Source: Sporosarcina sp. BP05
Lineage (GTDB): Bacteria > Bacillota > Bacilli > Bacillales_A > Planococcaceae
Direction of reading: 5' to 3'
Length of the DNA: 36,615 nt
NCBI RefSeq assembly: GCF_014282005.1
Contig: NZ_JACFTD010000025.1
Location: 1 to 36,615, forward strand
Part shown: piece after piece, positions 6,672 through 13,921 of the stretch
Numbering within the stretch: position 1 is the stretch's first letter
How the letters are laid out: every line of letters starts with the position of its first letter
Program-made: the position numbers and the translations under genes
Notes under the pieces: generated by a model
Database searches by the model: none
What the model saw: the letters and a program-made list of their open reading frames with translations, nothing else
Told to the model about the DNA's origin: nothing

Positions 6672-6851
6672 ATGAATAATGAAAGAAAGAAACGTGCAAA
6701 CCGTTTGATTCAAAAAGGAGCATTACTTGAAAAATACTTCGATTGTGAGCATTTAACAATCGAACAAACAGAAGAATTATTAAAGACATTTTCTTATTAT
6801 GTTAATCATAATAAACCTAATTATTTGAAAGGAAATGATAATAATGGCTGA
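6672..6851 (+). CDS. Small TraD/DUF3847-like protein
   Basis: 59 residues, beginning MNNERKKRANRLIQKGALLE and continuing KYFDCEHLTIEQTEELLKTF. The RKKRxxRLIxxGALLEKYF pattern recalls small TraD or DUF3847 proteins beside MobA/MobL relaxases. The SD before the ATG is weak. In-frame coding-like sequence (QGQLIEREKRKWRTF) precedes the ATG back to 6558 without a standard start codon, so the protein may really begin earlier by frameshift or unusual initiation. Its end overlaps the next start by eight bases (ATGGCTGA), which implies translational coupling. Confidence 0.6.
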   Translation: MNNERKKRANRLIQKGALLEKYFDCEHLTIEQTEELLKTFSYYVNHNKPNYLKGNDNNG

Positions 6852-8220
6852 TGAAAAGATTCCTGATAGTGCAAGTGATATTCCAGTAACTAAATCACCT
6901 GAACCAAAATATTTAGCATCTGTAATTTATGACAATAAGAGCAATGACAAGTCACTTATCATAAAGAATTATGAAACAGACAAGCAAAAAGAATTAGCAA
7001 TTGAAACTGAATTTCATAAATTCTTTGTTCGTAACAAAGAAAATAATAAAATCGATTTAGAGTTTTTACTGAATCGAGATAATTACAATAAGCTTGTTAA
7101 TGCTGAAAGGCAAAGTGAAGTAGAATCTTTCATTTTAAATACGAATGAATTAAATCTTTTAGAAAAAGAAAACATCTTAGATCAAAGTATTGATACAAAG
7201 TTAGCTATAGCAATTAACGAATATCGAACAGATAATTTCGATGAAAATACATCAATTGAAAATGAACAAGAACTCTATAATGAAACTTTGAACGAAATTA
7301 AAAATAAGACCAACAATCTTGGACTTGCTTTTACCGAAGATGATGGTTACTCTGTGCAGGTTAGTTTAGATATTGAAAATTTAGCTTATAAAACAGAAGT
7401 TGAATTATTTGAAGCAAACCAGTATAAAGAAACCATTGTTATATATGATTCCGTAGATGAAATGATAAGAGACGTTAAAAAACTCGATTTTTCGGAAATG
7501 ACAAACTCCCCTGTACATGATTTTGAAAATGAATTGGAACAGAAAAAAGCATTAGAACAAAAAGCAAAATTTCTATTGAAAGAAAACGGTTATGCCATTT
7601 CTGATGGTAATTCATTTGATTTCTCTGATGAACAAATCAACTCATTTATTTTGAATAAGTCATTAGAAAACAATCAAGAAAATGATTACAGTTTGCACGG
7701 AAAATGGACTGAATTAGAAAACAAGTATCATGAATTGGGCAATACTGTTTCACCTGATAAGCTTAATCAAGTTACCGAGAAGCTTGTGAAGAACAAATTA
7801 GATTTTAATAAGTCTTTGTCTGACGATATGACAAACAATCGGATTGTCACCATTCTACAATCGGATAAGGTACTTTTAAAGCACTCTGTAGACCATTTAC
7901 AGCGTTCTAAAATGTATGCTTTGCTATCTAGTGCTAAAAACGAATTGGCTAATGTACGCATTAAGAACAACGGTTTAGAGAGTGAGCGAGAAGCAATTTT
8001 AAAAGATAAAATTGTTGATTTAGAGAATCGTGTATCTCCACCACCAAAAGCTACACTGGAGAATGTTAATGCTAAAGTTAATTCAGCTTCTAACGTTCGC
8101 GCAACAGCAAAGTCTTTAAAAAATGTTCAAACAAAAACACAAGTCCACGAGAATACAAATGTGAAAGAGCCAGCCCGTCCTATCCCCAAAAAAACACGTT
8201 CAATTGAACTTTCACGATAA
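6844..8220 (+). CDS. Large acidic coiled-coil protein of the mobilisation cluster
   Basis: 458 residues from the ATG at 6844; AAAGGA lies 10 bases before it but only one base before the ATG at 6835, so the later start is better. The protein is hydrophilic, Asn-, Glu- and Lys-rich, without membrane segments, signal peptide or enzyme motif. Residues about 365-400 are probably helical, and the C-terminal 60 residues turn basic (PARPIPKKTRSIELSR), as in proteins that touch DNA or the secretion channel. No family recognised. Coupled to the gene before it and closed by hairpin H2. Confidence 0.7.
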   Translation: MADEKIPDSASDIPVTKSPEPKYLASVIYDNKSNDKSLIIKNYETDKQKELAIETEFHKFFVRNKENNKIDLEFLLNRDNYNKLVNAERQSEVESFILNTNELNLLEKENILDQSIDTKLAIAINEYRTDNFDENTSIENEQELYNETLNEIKNKTNNLGLAFTEDDGYSVQVSLDIENLAYKTEVELFEANQYKETIVIYDSVDEMIRDVKKLDFSEMTNSPVHDFENELEQKKALEQKAKFLLKENGYAISDGNSFDFSDEQINSFILNKSLENNQENDYSLHGKWTELENKYHELGNTVSPDKLNQVTEKLVKNKLDFNKSLSDDMTNNRIVTILQSDKVLLKHSVDHLQRSKMYALLSSAKNELANVRIKNNGLESEREAILKDKIVDLENRVSPPPKATLENVNAKVNSASNVRATAKSLKNVQTKTQVHENTNVKEPARPIPKKTRSIELSR

Positions 8221-8227
8221 TAAAAAA

Positions 8228-8263
8228 GAGTGCTGCAAGGTCATTTATGATCATGCGACACTC
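8228..8263. repeat. Hairpin H2
   Basis: GAGTG pairs with CACTC, with TGCA and GCA-type pairs and a TCATTTATGATC interior, just after the stop at 8220. The sequence GAGTGCTGCAAGGTCATT is shared with H1 (plus-strand reading) and the interior with H3 at 19940. Preceded by a run of A but followed by no T-run. Confidence 0.6.
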
Positions 8264-8266
8264 CCA

Positions 8267-8326
8267 TAGTGGTCCTACCAGCGAAACGCTGAAAACATTT
8301 TCCGTGAAATGTTGGTGGTACCCCTA
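8267..8326. other. Predicted three-way junction fold
   Basis: An outer stem of 14 positions (8267-8280 with 8313-8326, 12 paired with one wobble) encloses two perfect hairpins: CAGCG-AAA-CGCTG at 8279-8291 and AACATTT...AAATGTT at 8294-8313. The helices abut, giving a cloverleaf-like fold of about 60 nt. No gene overlaps it. It lies between hairpin H2 and the terminator of the MerR-like gene. Confidence 0.55.
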
Positions 8327-8404
8327 TTAGCACTGTTATGGACTCTCCAAAAGTTGTCCCTAAAGTGAAAACTAAAAATGTAATTAGCAAAGGCCCTTTT
8401 TCAC

Positions 8405-8425
8405 AAAAAAAAGAGCCCATAGCTC
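8405..8425 (-). terminator. Terminator of the MerR-like gene
   Basis: On the minus strand GAGCTATGGGCTC is followed by eight T. The stem is short (four to five pairs) but lies directly after the stop codon. Confidence 0.55.
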
Positions 8426-9113
8426 ACTTACCGAACAATCGGGCCAAGAATCCTTTATTTGCATGCTGCTCGTGCAGTTCTTTTATTTCTTCGAGTCGAT
8501 TCTCCTCGGCTGCTGCGACCTCTCTTTTTGCTTCCTGCGAAAGACGCAACGATTCCATCAGCATCTCGTCTCGTTTCGTCAATGATTCGTCGATATACTT
8601 CTGCTGCTGCTCGAGCTTCTGCGATAGATTATTCATAGTACCCGTCGCTCGTTGTTCACGTTCGATCTCTCGCTGTTTGGCTTGTTCATTGGATTCTTTT
8701 ATATAAGACTCGAGCTCTTTGATCCGATCCTCTTGCGATTTCATGACTTCTACGATATTTCGATAGGAGTCGAGGATCTCATTCATTAATGCCGGAGGAC
8801 GATCCTCGTCATCGGGTGTGTAGACAATTTGCTCGACATTCTGTGCGAGAGTTTGCTGTATGAGCTCGTGGGGCTCGTTCCTATCCTTCATCTCGTTGAT
8901 AAGCGAAAAAATGCGGACAGCGTCTCCTGTGTACCTTTTATTACGTCCTTTACCGATAGACGTACTTTCGACGTACTCGTTATATTGATCTTTCCACGTT
9001 CGAACAGTTGACGCTGGACGATCGAGCTTAATCGCGATTTGCGCGAGGCTATATGTACGTTGATGACTCCCGTGCCTATCTTTTTCGCGTTCTTCGTTTA
9101 CACTCTCGTTCAT
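8424..9113 (-). CDS. MerR-type helix-turn-helix protein with coiled coil (DUF3967-like)
   Basis: 229 residues. Residues 19-75 form a MerR-like winged helix (YSLAQIAIKLDRPASTVRTW then KGRNKRYTGDAVRIFSLI). Residues 120-215 are a long Glu/Lys/Gln coiled coil, and the protein ends in a short amphipathic segment (GFLARLFGK). I associate this layout with DUF3967-type plasmid proteins of Bacillales, whose role is unclear (regulation or partition). The SD is AAGGGGG, 13 bases from the ATG. Codon use is richer in TCG, CGA and CGT than in neighbours, suggesting separate acquisition. Confidence 0.8.
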   Translation of the reverse strand: MNESVNEEREKDRHGSHQRTYSLAQIAIKLDRPASTVRTWKDQYNEYVESTSIGKGRNKRYTGDAVRIFSLINEMKDRNEPHELIQQTLAQNVEQIVYTPDDEDRPPALMNEILDSYRNIVEVMKSQEDRIKELESYIKESNEQAKQREIEREQRATGTMNNLSQKLEQQQKYIDESLTKRDEMLMESLRLSQEAKREVAAAEENRLEEIKELHEQHANKGFLARLFGK

Positions 9114-9150
9114 CGTTCGTTGTCATCCCCCTTCGTTTCGTCGTGTATAT

Positions 9151-9173
9151 TTCGATATTAGTTGATTATCGAA
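9151..9173. promoter_or_regulatory. Operator-like inverted repeat upstream of the MerR-like gene
   Basis: TTCGATA (9151-9157) and TATCGAA (9167-9173) form a perfect inverted repeat with a 9-bp spacer. On the minus strand a possible promoter (TTCGAT, 18 bp, TATACA) overlaps it, as expected of an autoregulated gene. Confidence 0.4.
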
Positions 9174-9607
9174 CTCGTCTCATTGACTATATTACGTCAT
9201 TCGTTATCCATTGTGATCGTTGCATTGTTTACTATTCGACGTCTACAAGTGAAAAACCTGTTTTTATTGATAGAATCGTTTGCCTATCGTCATTTAGATA
9301 GATAGTAGATCAAGAAATAGGATGATGAGAAAGAATTGAGCGATGAAGCTTATAGTATTATCGGTTATTGGGACTGGGTGTGGATTTGAATTAAAGTTTA
9401 ACCGTTTAAAAAATTACGGCTGTTTTAAAAAAAGTTGCACCGTTTTCCTCCTTTGGATATGCATTGTCCAAAGGGGGCTTTTAAGTTAAAAATAACATGA
9501 TGATATTCAACAATTTGGGCCAGTTAGTTTAAGAAGTACTTGCAAAATCTTGATGTTAATCTAATGCTTTATCTGTTGAAGTTTATTTTTTGGAGGGACA
9601 TAAAATA
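9174..9607. other. Intergenic region before the unknown gene
   Basis: No coding sequence can be supported. The stretch 9120-9300 is unusually rich in TCG and CGT words. The only clear structure is a terminator-like hairpin at 9447-9477, plus the GGAGGG ribosome-binding site at 9592. Confidence 0.5.
9447..9484 (+). terminator. Orphan terminator or attenuator
   Basis: CCTCCTTTGGA pairs with TCCAAAGGGGG around a 9-base loop and is followed by CTTTTAAG. No plus-strand gene lies upstream, so it is either a leader attenuator of the gene at 9608 or a remnant. Confidence 0.6.
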
Positions 9608-10129
9608 GTGGAAATCATATTTATAAATGTAAGCGAGGACTATGAAGAAGAAGTAAGTTTCGGTATTAAAACAAAGGAAATACCTATAAGTATTTTCGAA
9701 ATAAAGTGCGAGGACATTGAGCAGTACCAAAACATTTTTAGAGGTGTTATATCGATTCTCGCTGATTATTCAACTAGGCTAATTACAATCATATCGGAAC
9801 CTGTTCCATTGAAAATCCCCTTTCATTATAAACAGACTGATTTAAAAGGAAAAAAGATGATTCAAACCGACTTCATAGATTCCTCAGCAATTGGTTTTCT
9901 TGAAAACTATTTTTCCGAAAGTGAGTATCGAAATTCTAATGATTTTCTTTGCTTAGGTGAAGTCCAGTCATGGGAAGTAAAACCTAGACCTGAATTTACC
10001 CCACTATCTTTTATAGATTTAAAAGGTTTGTTTGTCTTTTCTGAAGACCTAAAAATAATTCAGTGTGTAGTATTTGAAGCAGGCTTTCAAACTGAATTTT
10101 TAGCGAAATTGAAAGATATCAAGTCCTAA
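9608..10129 (+). CDS. Hypothetical protein
   Basis: 173 residues from a GTG start placed 10 bases after GGAGGG; a TTG upstream overlaps the SD and is less likely. The sequence begins MEIIFINVSEDYEEEVSFGI and is acidic, soluble and mixed alpha/beta, without signal peptide, membrane segment or recognised motif. It stands alone between the MerR-like gene and the partition locus. The real codon pattern and good SD support a gene; function unknown. Confidence 0.6.
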   Translation: MEIIFINVSEDYEEEVSFGIKTKEIPISIFEIKCEDIEQYQNIFRGVISILADYSTRLITIISEPVPLKIPFHYKQTDLKGKKMIQTDFIDSSAIGFLENYFSESEYRNSNDFLCLGEVQSWEVKPRPEFTPLSFIDLKGLFVFSEDLKIIQCVVFEAGFQTEFLAKLKDIKS

Positions 10130-10173
10130 TCCTTATTCAACTATCGCGTGCGATTGTTATATAACCTTTAGGT

Positions 10174-10309
10174 TTAAACGACTATATTGTTTTATTATTG
10201 GTATAGAAAAAGTGTTTTACATGAAAATTAAACAACTATATTTAACACCGCCCACATTTAGGGACGGTGTTATGCGTATTTGTAGCATTAGAATTAAACA
10301 ACTTTATTG
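10174..10309. repeat. Three direct repeats and a hairpin upstream of parC
   Basis: TTAAACGACTATATTG (10174-10189), TTAAACAACTATATTT (10228-10243) and TTAAACAACTTTATTG (10294-10309) are spaced 54 and 66 bp apart. Between the last two lies a hairpin, AACACCG (10244-10250) with CGGTGTT (10265-10271). They could be accessory binding sites of the partition or replication proteins; I cannot tell which. Confidence 0.5.
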
Positions 10310-10340
10310 TCGCTGATCATTTGAAATAATTTTGATAATT

Positions 10341-10431
10341 ATCTTTATATCCAAAGGGATATAAAGATATATCACTTTGGATATATCTTTATATCCAAAT
10401 ACTTGACTGTATATCCAAATAGATATATCAT
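10341..10431 (+). promoter_or_regulatory. parC: parC-like centromere with parMR promoter
   Basis: Four copies of TATATCCAAA or its complement (10346, 10376 inverted, 10390, 10410) build overlapping inverted repeats: ATCTTTATATCC with GGATATAAAGAT (10341-10368), and a perfect 17-bp pair at 10357-10373 and 10380-10396. The promoter is embedded: -35 TTGACT (10403-10408), 17 bp, -10 TATCAT (10426-10431). In type II partition loci ParR binds such repeats and both segregates and represses. Confidence 0.75.
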
Positions 10432-10448
10432 GGTATATATAAACAACA

Positions 10449-10466
10449 AGGGAGCGATAACTTATG
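10449..10466 (+). promoter_or_regulatory. Shared extended ribosome-binding site, parM copy
   Basis: AAGGGAGCGATAACTTATG: the GCGATAAC core is kept but the following bases are TT, so pairing with the candidate small RNA is shorter than at the secretion genes. Confidence 0.65.
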
Positions 10467-11471
10467 ATTAACTTTGGTATTGACTTTGGGAATGGGTATG
10501 TAAAAGCTGTTAGTGAAAAGGGGTCTTTTGTTATTCCGAGTTTGATTGCGATAAAGGATCTTGAAGATAACGCTGTATCATCTGCATTTAAAAACGATTT
10601 TAAATTAAATACTTTCAAGCGAAAACAAGACGATCACGAATATTTATTTGGGGAAGATATCGCAATGGAAGTTGAAGAAGGCTTTATCACTACAACGAAC
10701 AGCAACAATAAACGCTATGAAACGATAGCGTTTCAACAAATGGCTGATTTCGCACTGGCTGAACTCGCTTCGTATGAAGATGAAAGCAAAGTTGATGTAC
10801 GACTTGTAACAGGTATGCCTTCAAATGAGATTCAATTCGCTACTCTCAAAAAAGACTTTTCAAGCTTCTTGAAAGGCGTTCATGTGGTTTCTCGAAATGG
10901 ACAAGATATTATAATTGACGTAAAAGAAGTAGTTATCATCGAGCAACCACTTGGTACGTTATTCAATCTTTACTTAAATGATAAATCACAAGTCCATGAT
11001 AATTTTAAATTCGGGAACATCGTTGTCATTGACTTTGGAAGCGGTACGACAATAATTGACGAATATAAAAACATGAAACGAGCAGACGGCAAAACAATTA
11101 AATCTGGCATGAGAAACTTCTATAAAAACATTGCTAAAACACTTTCTAAGAAAAGTGAACAAGACGTTGATCCATTGCATATTGAAGAAGGAATTAGAAA
11201 CGAAACTTTCTTAGCAAAGTTCGGACAATCAAGATTATCATTCCAGGATATTTTTGATAAAGAAGTGACTAAAAAATTAAATGAAACACTAGCTGCTTAT
11301 GAAGATACAGTTGATGAACAGGGAGTAACTGCTTTTGTTACTACTGGTGGTGGTGCAATTGTATTCAACAAGGTCTTGAAACAGCAGAAAAACAACTTCA
11401 TTCCTACGGAAAACTCTCAAATGGCTACTGCAAACGGTTGTCTAAAACTTGCAAAGTCCTTTGATAAATAA
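10464..11471 (+). CDS. parM: Actin-like plasmid partition ATPase ParM
   Basis: 335 residues. Actin-fold nucleotide-binding motifs are visible: FGIDFGNGYVK (residues 4-14, phosphate 1), VVIDFGSGTTIID (about 188-200, phosphate 2) and VTTGGGA (about 293-299, adenosine). Such proteins polymerise into filaments that push sister plasmids apart once capped by ParR bound to parC. The gene follows a repeat-rich centromere and is followed 11 bp later by a small ParR-like gene, the canonical parC-parM-parR order of pSK41-type systems. Confidence 0.93.
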   Translation: MINFGIDFGNGYVKAVSEKGSFVIPSLIAIKDLEDNAVSSAFKNDFKLNTFKRKQDDHEYLFGEDIAMEVEEGFITTTNSNNKRYETIAFQQMADFALAELASYEDESKVDVRLVTGMPSNEIQFATLKKDFSSFLKGVHVVSRNGQDIIIDVKEVVIIEQPLGTLFNLYLNDKSQVHDNFKFGNIVVIDFGSGTTIIDEYKNMKRADGKTIKSGMRNFYKNIAKTLSKKSEQDVDPLHIEEGIRNETFLAKFGQSRLSFQDIFDKEVTKKLNETLAAYEDTVDEQGVTAFVTTGGGAIVFNKVLKQQKNNFIPTENSQMATANGCLKLAKSFDK

Positions 11472-11482
11472 GGAGCGATTGA

Positions 11483-11773
11483 ATGACTACCAAAAAGAAA
11501 CTAATCTCTTACAACACGATAAAGCACCCACTGGTCGCACAATTCTTTGATGAATTAGAAGATACTAATTTAGCTTCTCACTACGTTAGACAAGCTATCG
11601 AGTTTTACCAACAGCATAAGAATGAAGGTACTCTATCGACACAAAGCGTCACAAACGTCCCTGTCGCTAATCAAAAAGAAAATACCTCTGTTAGCCAGCC
11701 CGAAGAAATATCGGGCGATACAGGGGCTTCTGATGATAAATACAGCGACTTCGATCCTAAAGGCTTTATATAA
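11483..11773 (+). CDS. parR: ParR-like centromere-binding adaptor
   Basis: 96 residues, SD AAGGAGCGATTGAATG, a partial copy of the shared site. The N-terminal half (KKKLISYNTIKHPLVAQFF, then ASHYVRQAIEFYQ) suits the ribbon-helix-helix domain of ParR; the C-terminal half is polar and disordered-looking and ends DKYSDFDPKGFI, like the C-terminal tails by which ParR proteins engage ParM. Identification rests mainly on position after parM and on size. Confidence 0.75.
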   Translation: MTTKKKLISYNTIKHPLVAQFFDELEDTNLASHYVRQAIEFYQQHKNEGTLSTQSVTNVPVANQKENTSVSQPEEISGDTGASDDKYSDFDPKGFI

Positions 11774-12095
11774 TCTAGTAGAATGGCGTTTTTAGGGGTA
11801 TCAGCTGATTACCTTATAAAAGATACGTATGATAGATTTAAAGCTGTCTACGAGGCTCGTAAGCACCTCAAAATCGAATCTATATTTATATCAAACTATC
11901 TTTAATTATTTTTCTGATATAAAATAATACTAGACTACAAAACTACAAAAAAAGACAAAAAAATATCCGAGCATTCAAGAAGAATGATCGGACACAAGTC
12001 AATATAGTGGTATACATGTTACTCGCTGTTACAAATATACCACAAATAGCGTCTTTGTGTCTATTCGTTTGTTTGCTCCAAAGGGAGTTTTAAAA
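11774..12095. other. repA leader region
   Basis: A 40-codon open frame (11783-11905, beginning MAFLGVSADYLIKDTYDRF) lacks an SD; it may be a gene remnant. From 11957 on are the antisense RNA, its terminator hairpin and an inverted repeat GTGGTATA (12007-12014) with TATACCAC (12036-12043). The repA ribosome-binding site, AAAGGGAG, is at 12080-12087. Confidence 0.5.
11957..12027 (-). ncRNA. Candidate countertranscript RNA controlling repA
   Basis: On the minus strand a promoter-like pair (TAGACA, 18 bp, TATATT at 12039-12034) is followed about 60 nt later by the hairpin TCCGATCATTC...GAATGCTCGGA (11966-11992) and a run of seven T. It is antisense to the repA leader. RepA_N plasmids such as pSK41 are regulated by an RNA of this type (RNAI), so this is the expected copy-number control. 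Confidence 0.6.
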
Positions 12096-13160
12096 ATGAA
12101 TAATCAATACGTAACAATCTACGAGGAATATAAGCATAAGTTCTTCCAGTTACCACAAGTGTTCTTTGTAAGCGGGAAGTATAAAGATATGTCTAACAAT
12201 GCAAAAGTGGCATGGTCGATCTTGCGTGACCGTTCATCATTATCAAGACAGAACAGATGGTTTGATGTCGATACAGGTAGAATTTATTTTATCTTTAAAA
12301 ATGAAGAACTTATGAAAATGTTGAATATAACTAGCGAAGCAACAGTAGTGAAGATTAAAAAGGAATTAGTAAACGCTGGCTTAATAGAGCAATTTAGACA
12401 GGGCTACAATCGTCCAAACAAAATGTATTTGCTATATCCCGAAGTCGTGATGGACGATATTTATAAGATTGACGAGTTTGAAAACTACACAACAGAACCT
12501 GATGGTACACCTAAGCAAATTGAAGGCTCTAACGCTTCAGCCTTAGAGCCACAAGGAACTTTAAAAAATGAAGCTCCAAAAAATGAAGTTCCGGAACTTC
12601 AAAAAATGAAGCCTAATAATACTGAGGTTAATAATACTTCTTTTAAAACAGATAAAACATTAGATACAATAGATACTGAAACAGACTTATCCACAATCAA
12701 ATTAAATGGTTCTTCTCTAAGTGAGCAAGACGAATTCATGGTAAATGCTTTCTTTAGAAACAACAGAGTGCCTGAACAATTAGGTCGTTGCTTAAAAGTA
12801 TTTTCAACATCACTTGAAGAAGCTGAATATTATGCAGGTGTGATATTCAGAGCAAAAAAAGAAATCGAAAAAGATTCGGGTTTCCATTTCTTCTTAGAAG
12901 ATAGACTTGACGTTGAAATGGCTGTGGTTGATAGTTTTACCCGAGCGATCCGTAAGATTAAAAGAGGAAATTCTAAAGATGAAAAAATAGTTAATAATGA
13001 AGCCTACATTTATCGTTGCGTTTTTACTGCATTGAAAGACCACTTTGGACCTATTTTTTATTCTAAGCAAAATGATGATGGAAATGATACTCCGCAATAT
13101 AATGAAAATGGAGTTAAGAAAGTACCCCTGTATGATTGGCTGGAAGAACGAGAGGGATAA
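12096..13160 (+). CDS. repA: RepA_N-family replication initiator
   Basis: 354 residues from the ATG at 12096, eight bases after AAAGGGAG; an upstream in-frame ATG at 12057 lacks an SD. Residues 5-125 match the RepA_N winged-helix region (HKFFQLPQVFF, MSNNAKVAWSILRDRSSLS, IYFIFKNEELMKML). The C-terminal domain starts near residue 200. The linker DNA holds iteron-like repeats at 12563-12611, as in other RepA_N genes where the origin lies inside rep. The initiator drives theta replication. Convergent with the ArtA-like gene, sharing a terminator. Confidence 0.92.
   Translation: MNNQYVTIYEEYKHKFFQLPQVFFVSGKYKDMSNNAKVAWSILRDRSSLSRQNRWFDVDTGRIYFIFKNEELMKMLNITSEATVVKIKKELVNAGLIEQFRQGYNRPNKMYLLYPEVVMDDIYKIDEFENYTTEPDGTPKQIEGSNASALEPQGTLKNEAPKNEVPELQKMKPNNTEVNNTSFKTDKTLDTIDTETDLSTIKLNGSSLSEQDEFMVNAFFRNNRVPEQLGRCLKVFSTSLEEAEYYAGVIFRAKKEIEKDSGFHFFLEDRLDVEMAVVDSFTRAIRKIKRGNSKDEKIVNNEAYIYRCVFTALKDHFGPIFYSKQNDDGNDTPQYNENGVKKVPLYDWLEEREG
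12563..12611 (+). repeat. Iterons inside repA: candidate replication origin
   Basis: AAAAAATGAAG occurs at 12563, 12578 and 12601 (steps of 15 and 23 bp). Between the last two lies a perfect 16-bp palindrome, GAAGTTCCGGAACTTC (12585-12600). RepA_N plasmids carry their origin in this part of the gene. Confidence 0.6.
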
Positions 13161-13173
13161 AATATCGCATTAT

Positions 13174-13215
13174 AAAAAGAGCAACAGAGACGAACTTTTC
13201 TCTGCTGCTCTTTTT
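13174..13215. terminator. Bidirectional terminator between repA and artA-like gene
   Basis: AAAAAGAGCA, A, CAGAGA pairs with TCTCTG, C, TGCTCTTTTT around an 8-base loop, with A-run and T-run on opposite sides so it works both ways. The outer stem is the same as in the terminator at 24284; the inner stem differs but still pairs. Confidence 0.9.
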
Positions 13216-13243
13216 GTGTGGAATCAAATATAAGTCCAGTCAT

Positions 13244-13444
13244 TCATTTATCTGGTTGAAAGTCTTTCAAACCTTTGGATATTAAAAATCGAACTGCGTC
13301 TGTTCTGTTCATGAAATTATAGTCCTCTGTGAACTGATCCACCTCATTAATTAATGCAGTTGGAACTCTTAAATTCATAGTCGTGTACTTTTTCTTATCT
13401 TTTTCTTTATCCTCATCTTTGTTCATGTTTTTAAAATCTGCCAT
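13244..13444 (-). CDS. Ribbon-helix-helix regulator, ArtA-like
   Basis: 66 residues. A charged Lys/Asp/Glu N-terminus is followed by a ribbon-helix-helix core (YTTMNLRVPTALINEVDQF, then MNRTDAVRFLISKGL). SD AAGGGAGTGGGG precedes the ATG. In pSK41 the repressor ArtA, of the same fold, is encoded between rep and the transfer operon and represses transfer genes. The position here is the same: convergent with repA and divergent from the secretion operon. Target palindromes may be CACTAAAGTG (13478) and GTAATATTAC (13491). Homology to ArtA is inferred from position and fold only. Confidence 0.75.
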   Translation of the reverse strand: MADFKNMNKDEDKEKDKKKYTTMNLRVPTALINEVDQFTEDYNFMNRTDAVRFLISKGLKDFQPDK

Positions 13445-13531
13445 TCAACCCCACTCCCTTTTAAAAACCACTTATGCACTAAAGTGATAGTAATATTACG
13501 TTAAAAACAGTATAACAAATCTAGTTAAATA

Positions 13532-13617
13532 TGGATACTTTTTTAAAAATAGTGTATAATAGATACATATACATGAACCAAATAGGTATCAATAATACAC
13601 CTTTTAAACACATGTAT
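13532..13617 (+). promoter_or_regulatory. Promoter and inverted repeats of the secretion operon
   Basis: -35 TGGATA (13532-13537), 17-bp spacer, -10 TATAAT (13555-13560). Downstream, ATACATG (13569-13575) and CATGTAT (13611-13617) form an outer inverted repeat enclosing AGGTAT-CAAT-AATACACCT, a likely regulator target or leader hairpin. Confidence 0.55.
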
Positions 13618-13685
13618 ACAAAAAACGCATTGTTGAGCCAGCGTAATAAATTGGTATCTCAATGCACGAAAAGGAGAGGAATTGC

Positions 13686-13910
13686 ATGTTTGAATCGTTA
13701 AACAACCTACTCAATGGACTTTTTGGCGAACTCAGAACACTCGGTATTTCAATTTTTGCTATCGGTCTTATTGTCATGGCCCTGCTGACTGCATTTGGTG
13801 GCGAGGAAAATAAACGTAGCTTCCAAAAAGGCTTCGTAGTTTGTATTGTCGGCTTAATCGTTTTCTTTGGAGCAAAACCCCTTATTACTTGGGTACAAAC
13901 ATTCTTCTAA
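13686..13910 (+). CDS. VirB2-like pilin or small membrane protein of the T4SS
   Basis: 74 residues from the ATG at 13686, preceded by AAGGAGAGG; an in-frame ATG at 13662 is poorly placed. Two membrane segments (about 18-36 and 48-66) with a short charged cytoplasmic loop (GGEENKRSFQKG) give the topology of VirB2-type subunits and of the small membrane proteins that open Gram-positive transfer operons. First gene of the operon. VirB2-like by topology and position only. Confidence 0.65.
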   Translation: MFESLNNLLNGLFGELRTLGISIFAIGLIVMALLTAFGGEENKRSFQKGFVVCIVGLIVFFGAKPLITWVQTFF

Positions 13911-13921
13911 AAAGGAGTTGA

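Noticed and set aside
10304..10618. Minus-strand open frame across parC and the start of parM
   Set aside because: Shadow of parM and of the AT-rich repeats; no SD.
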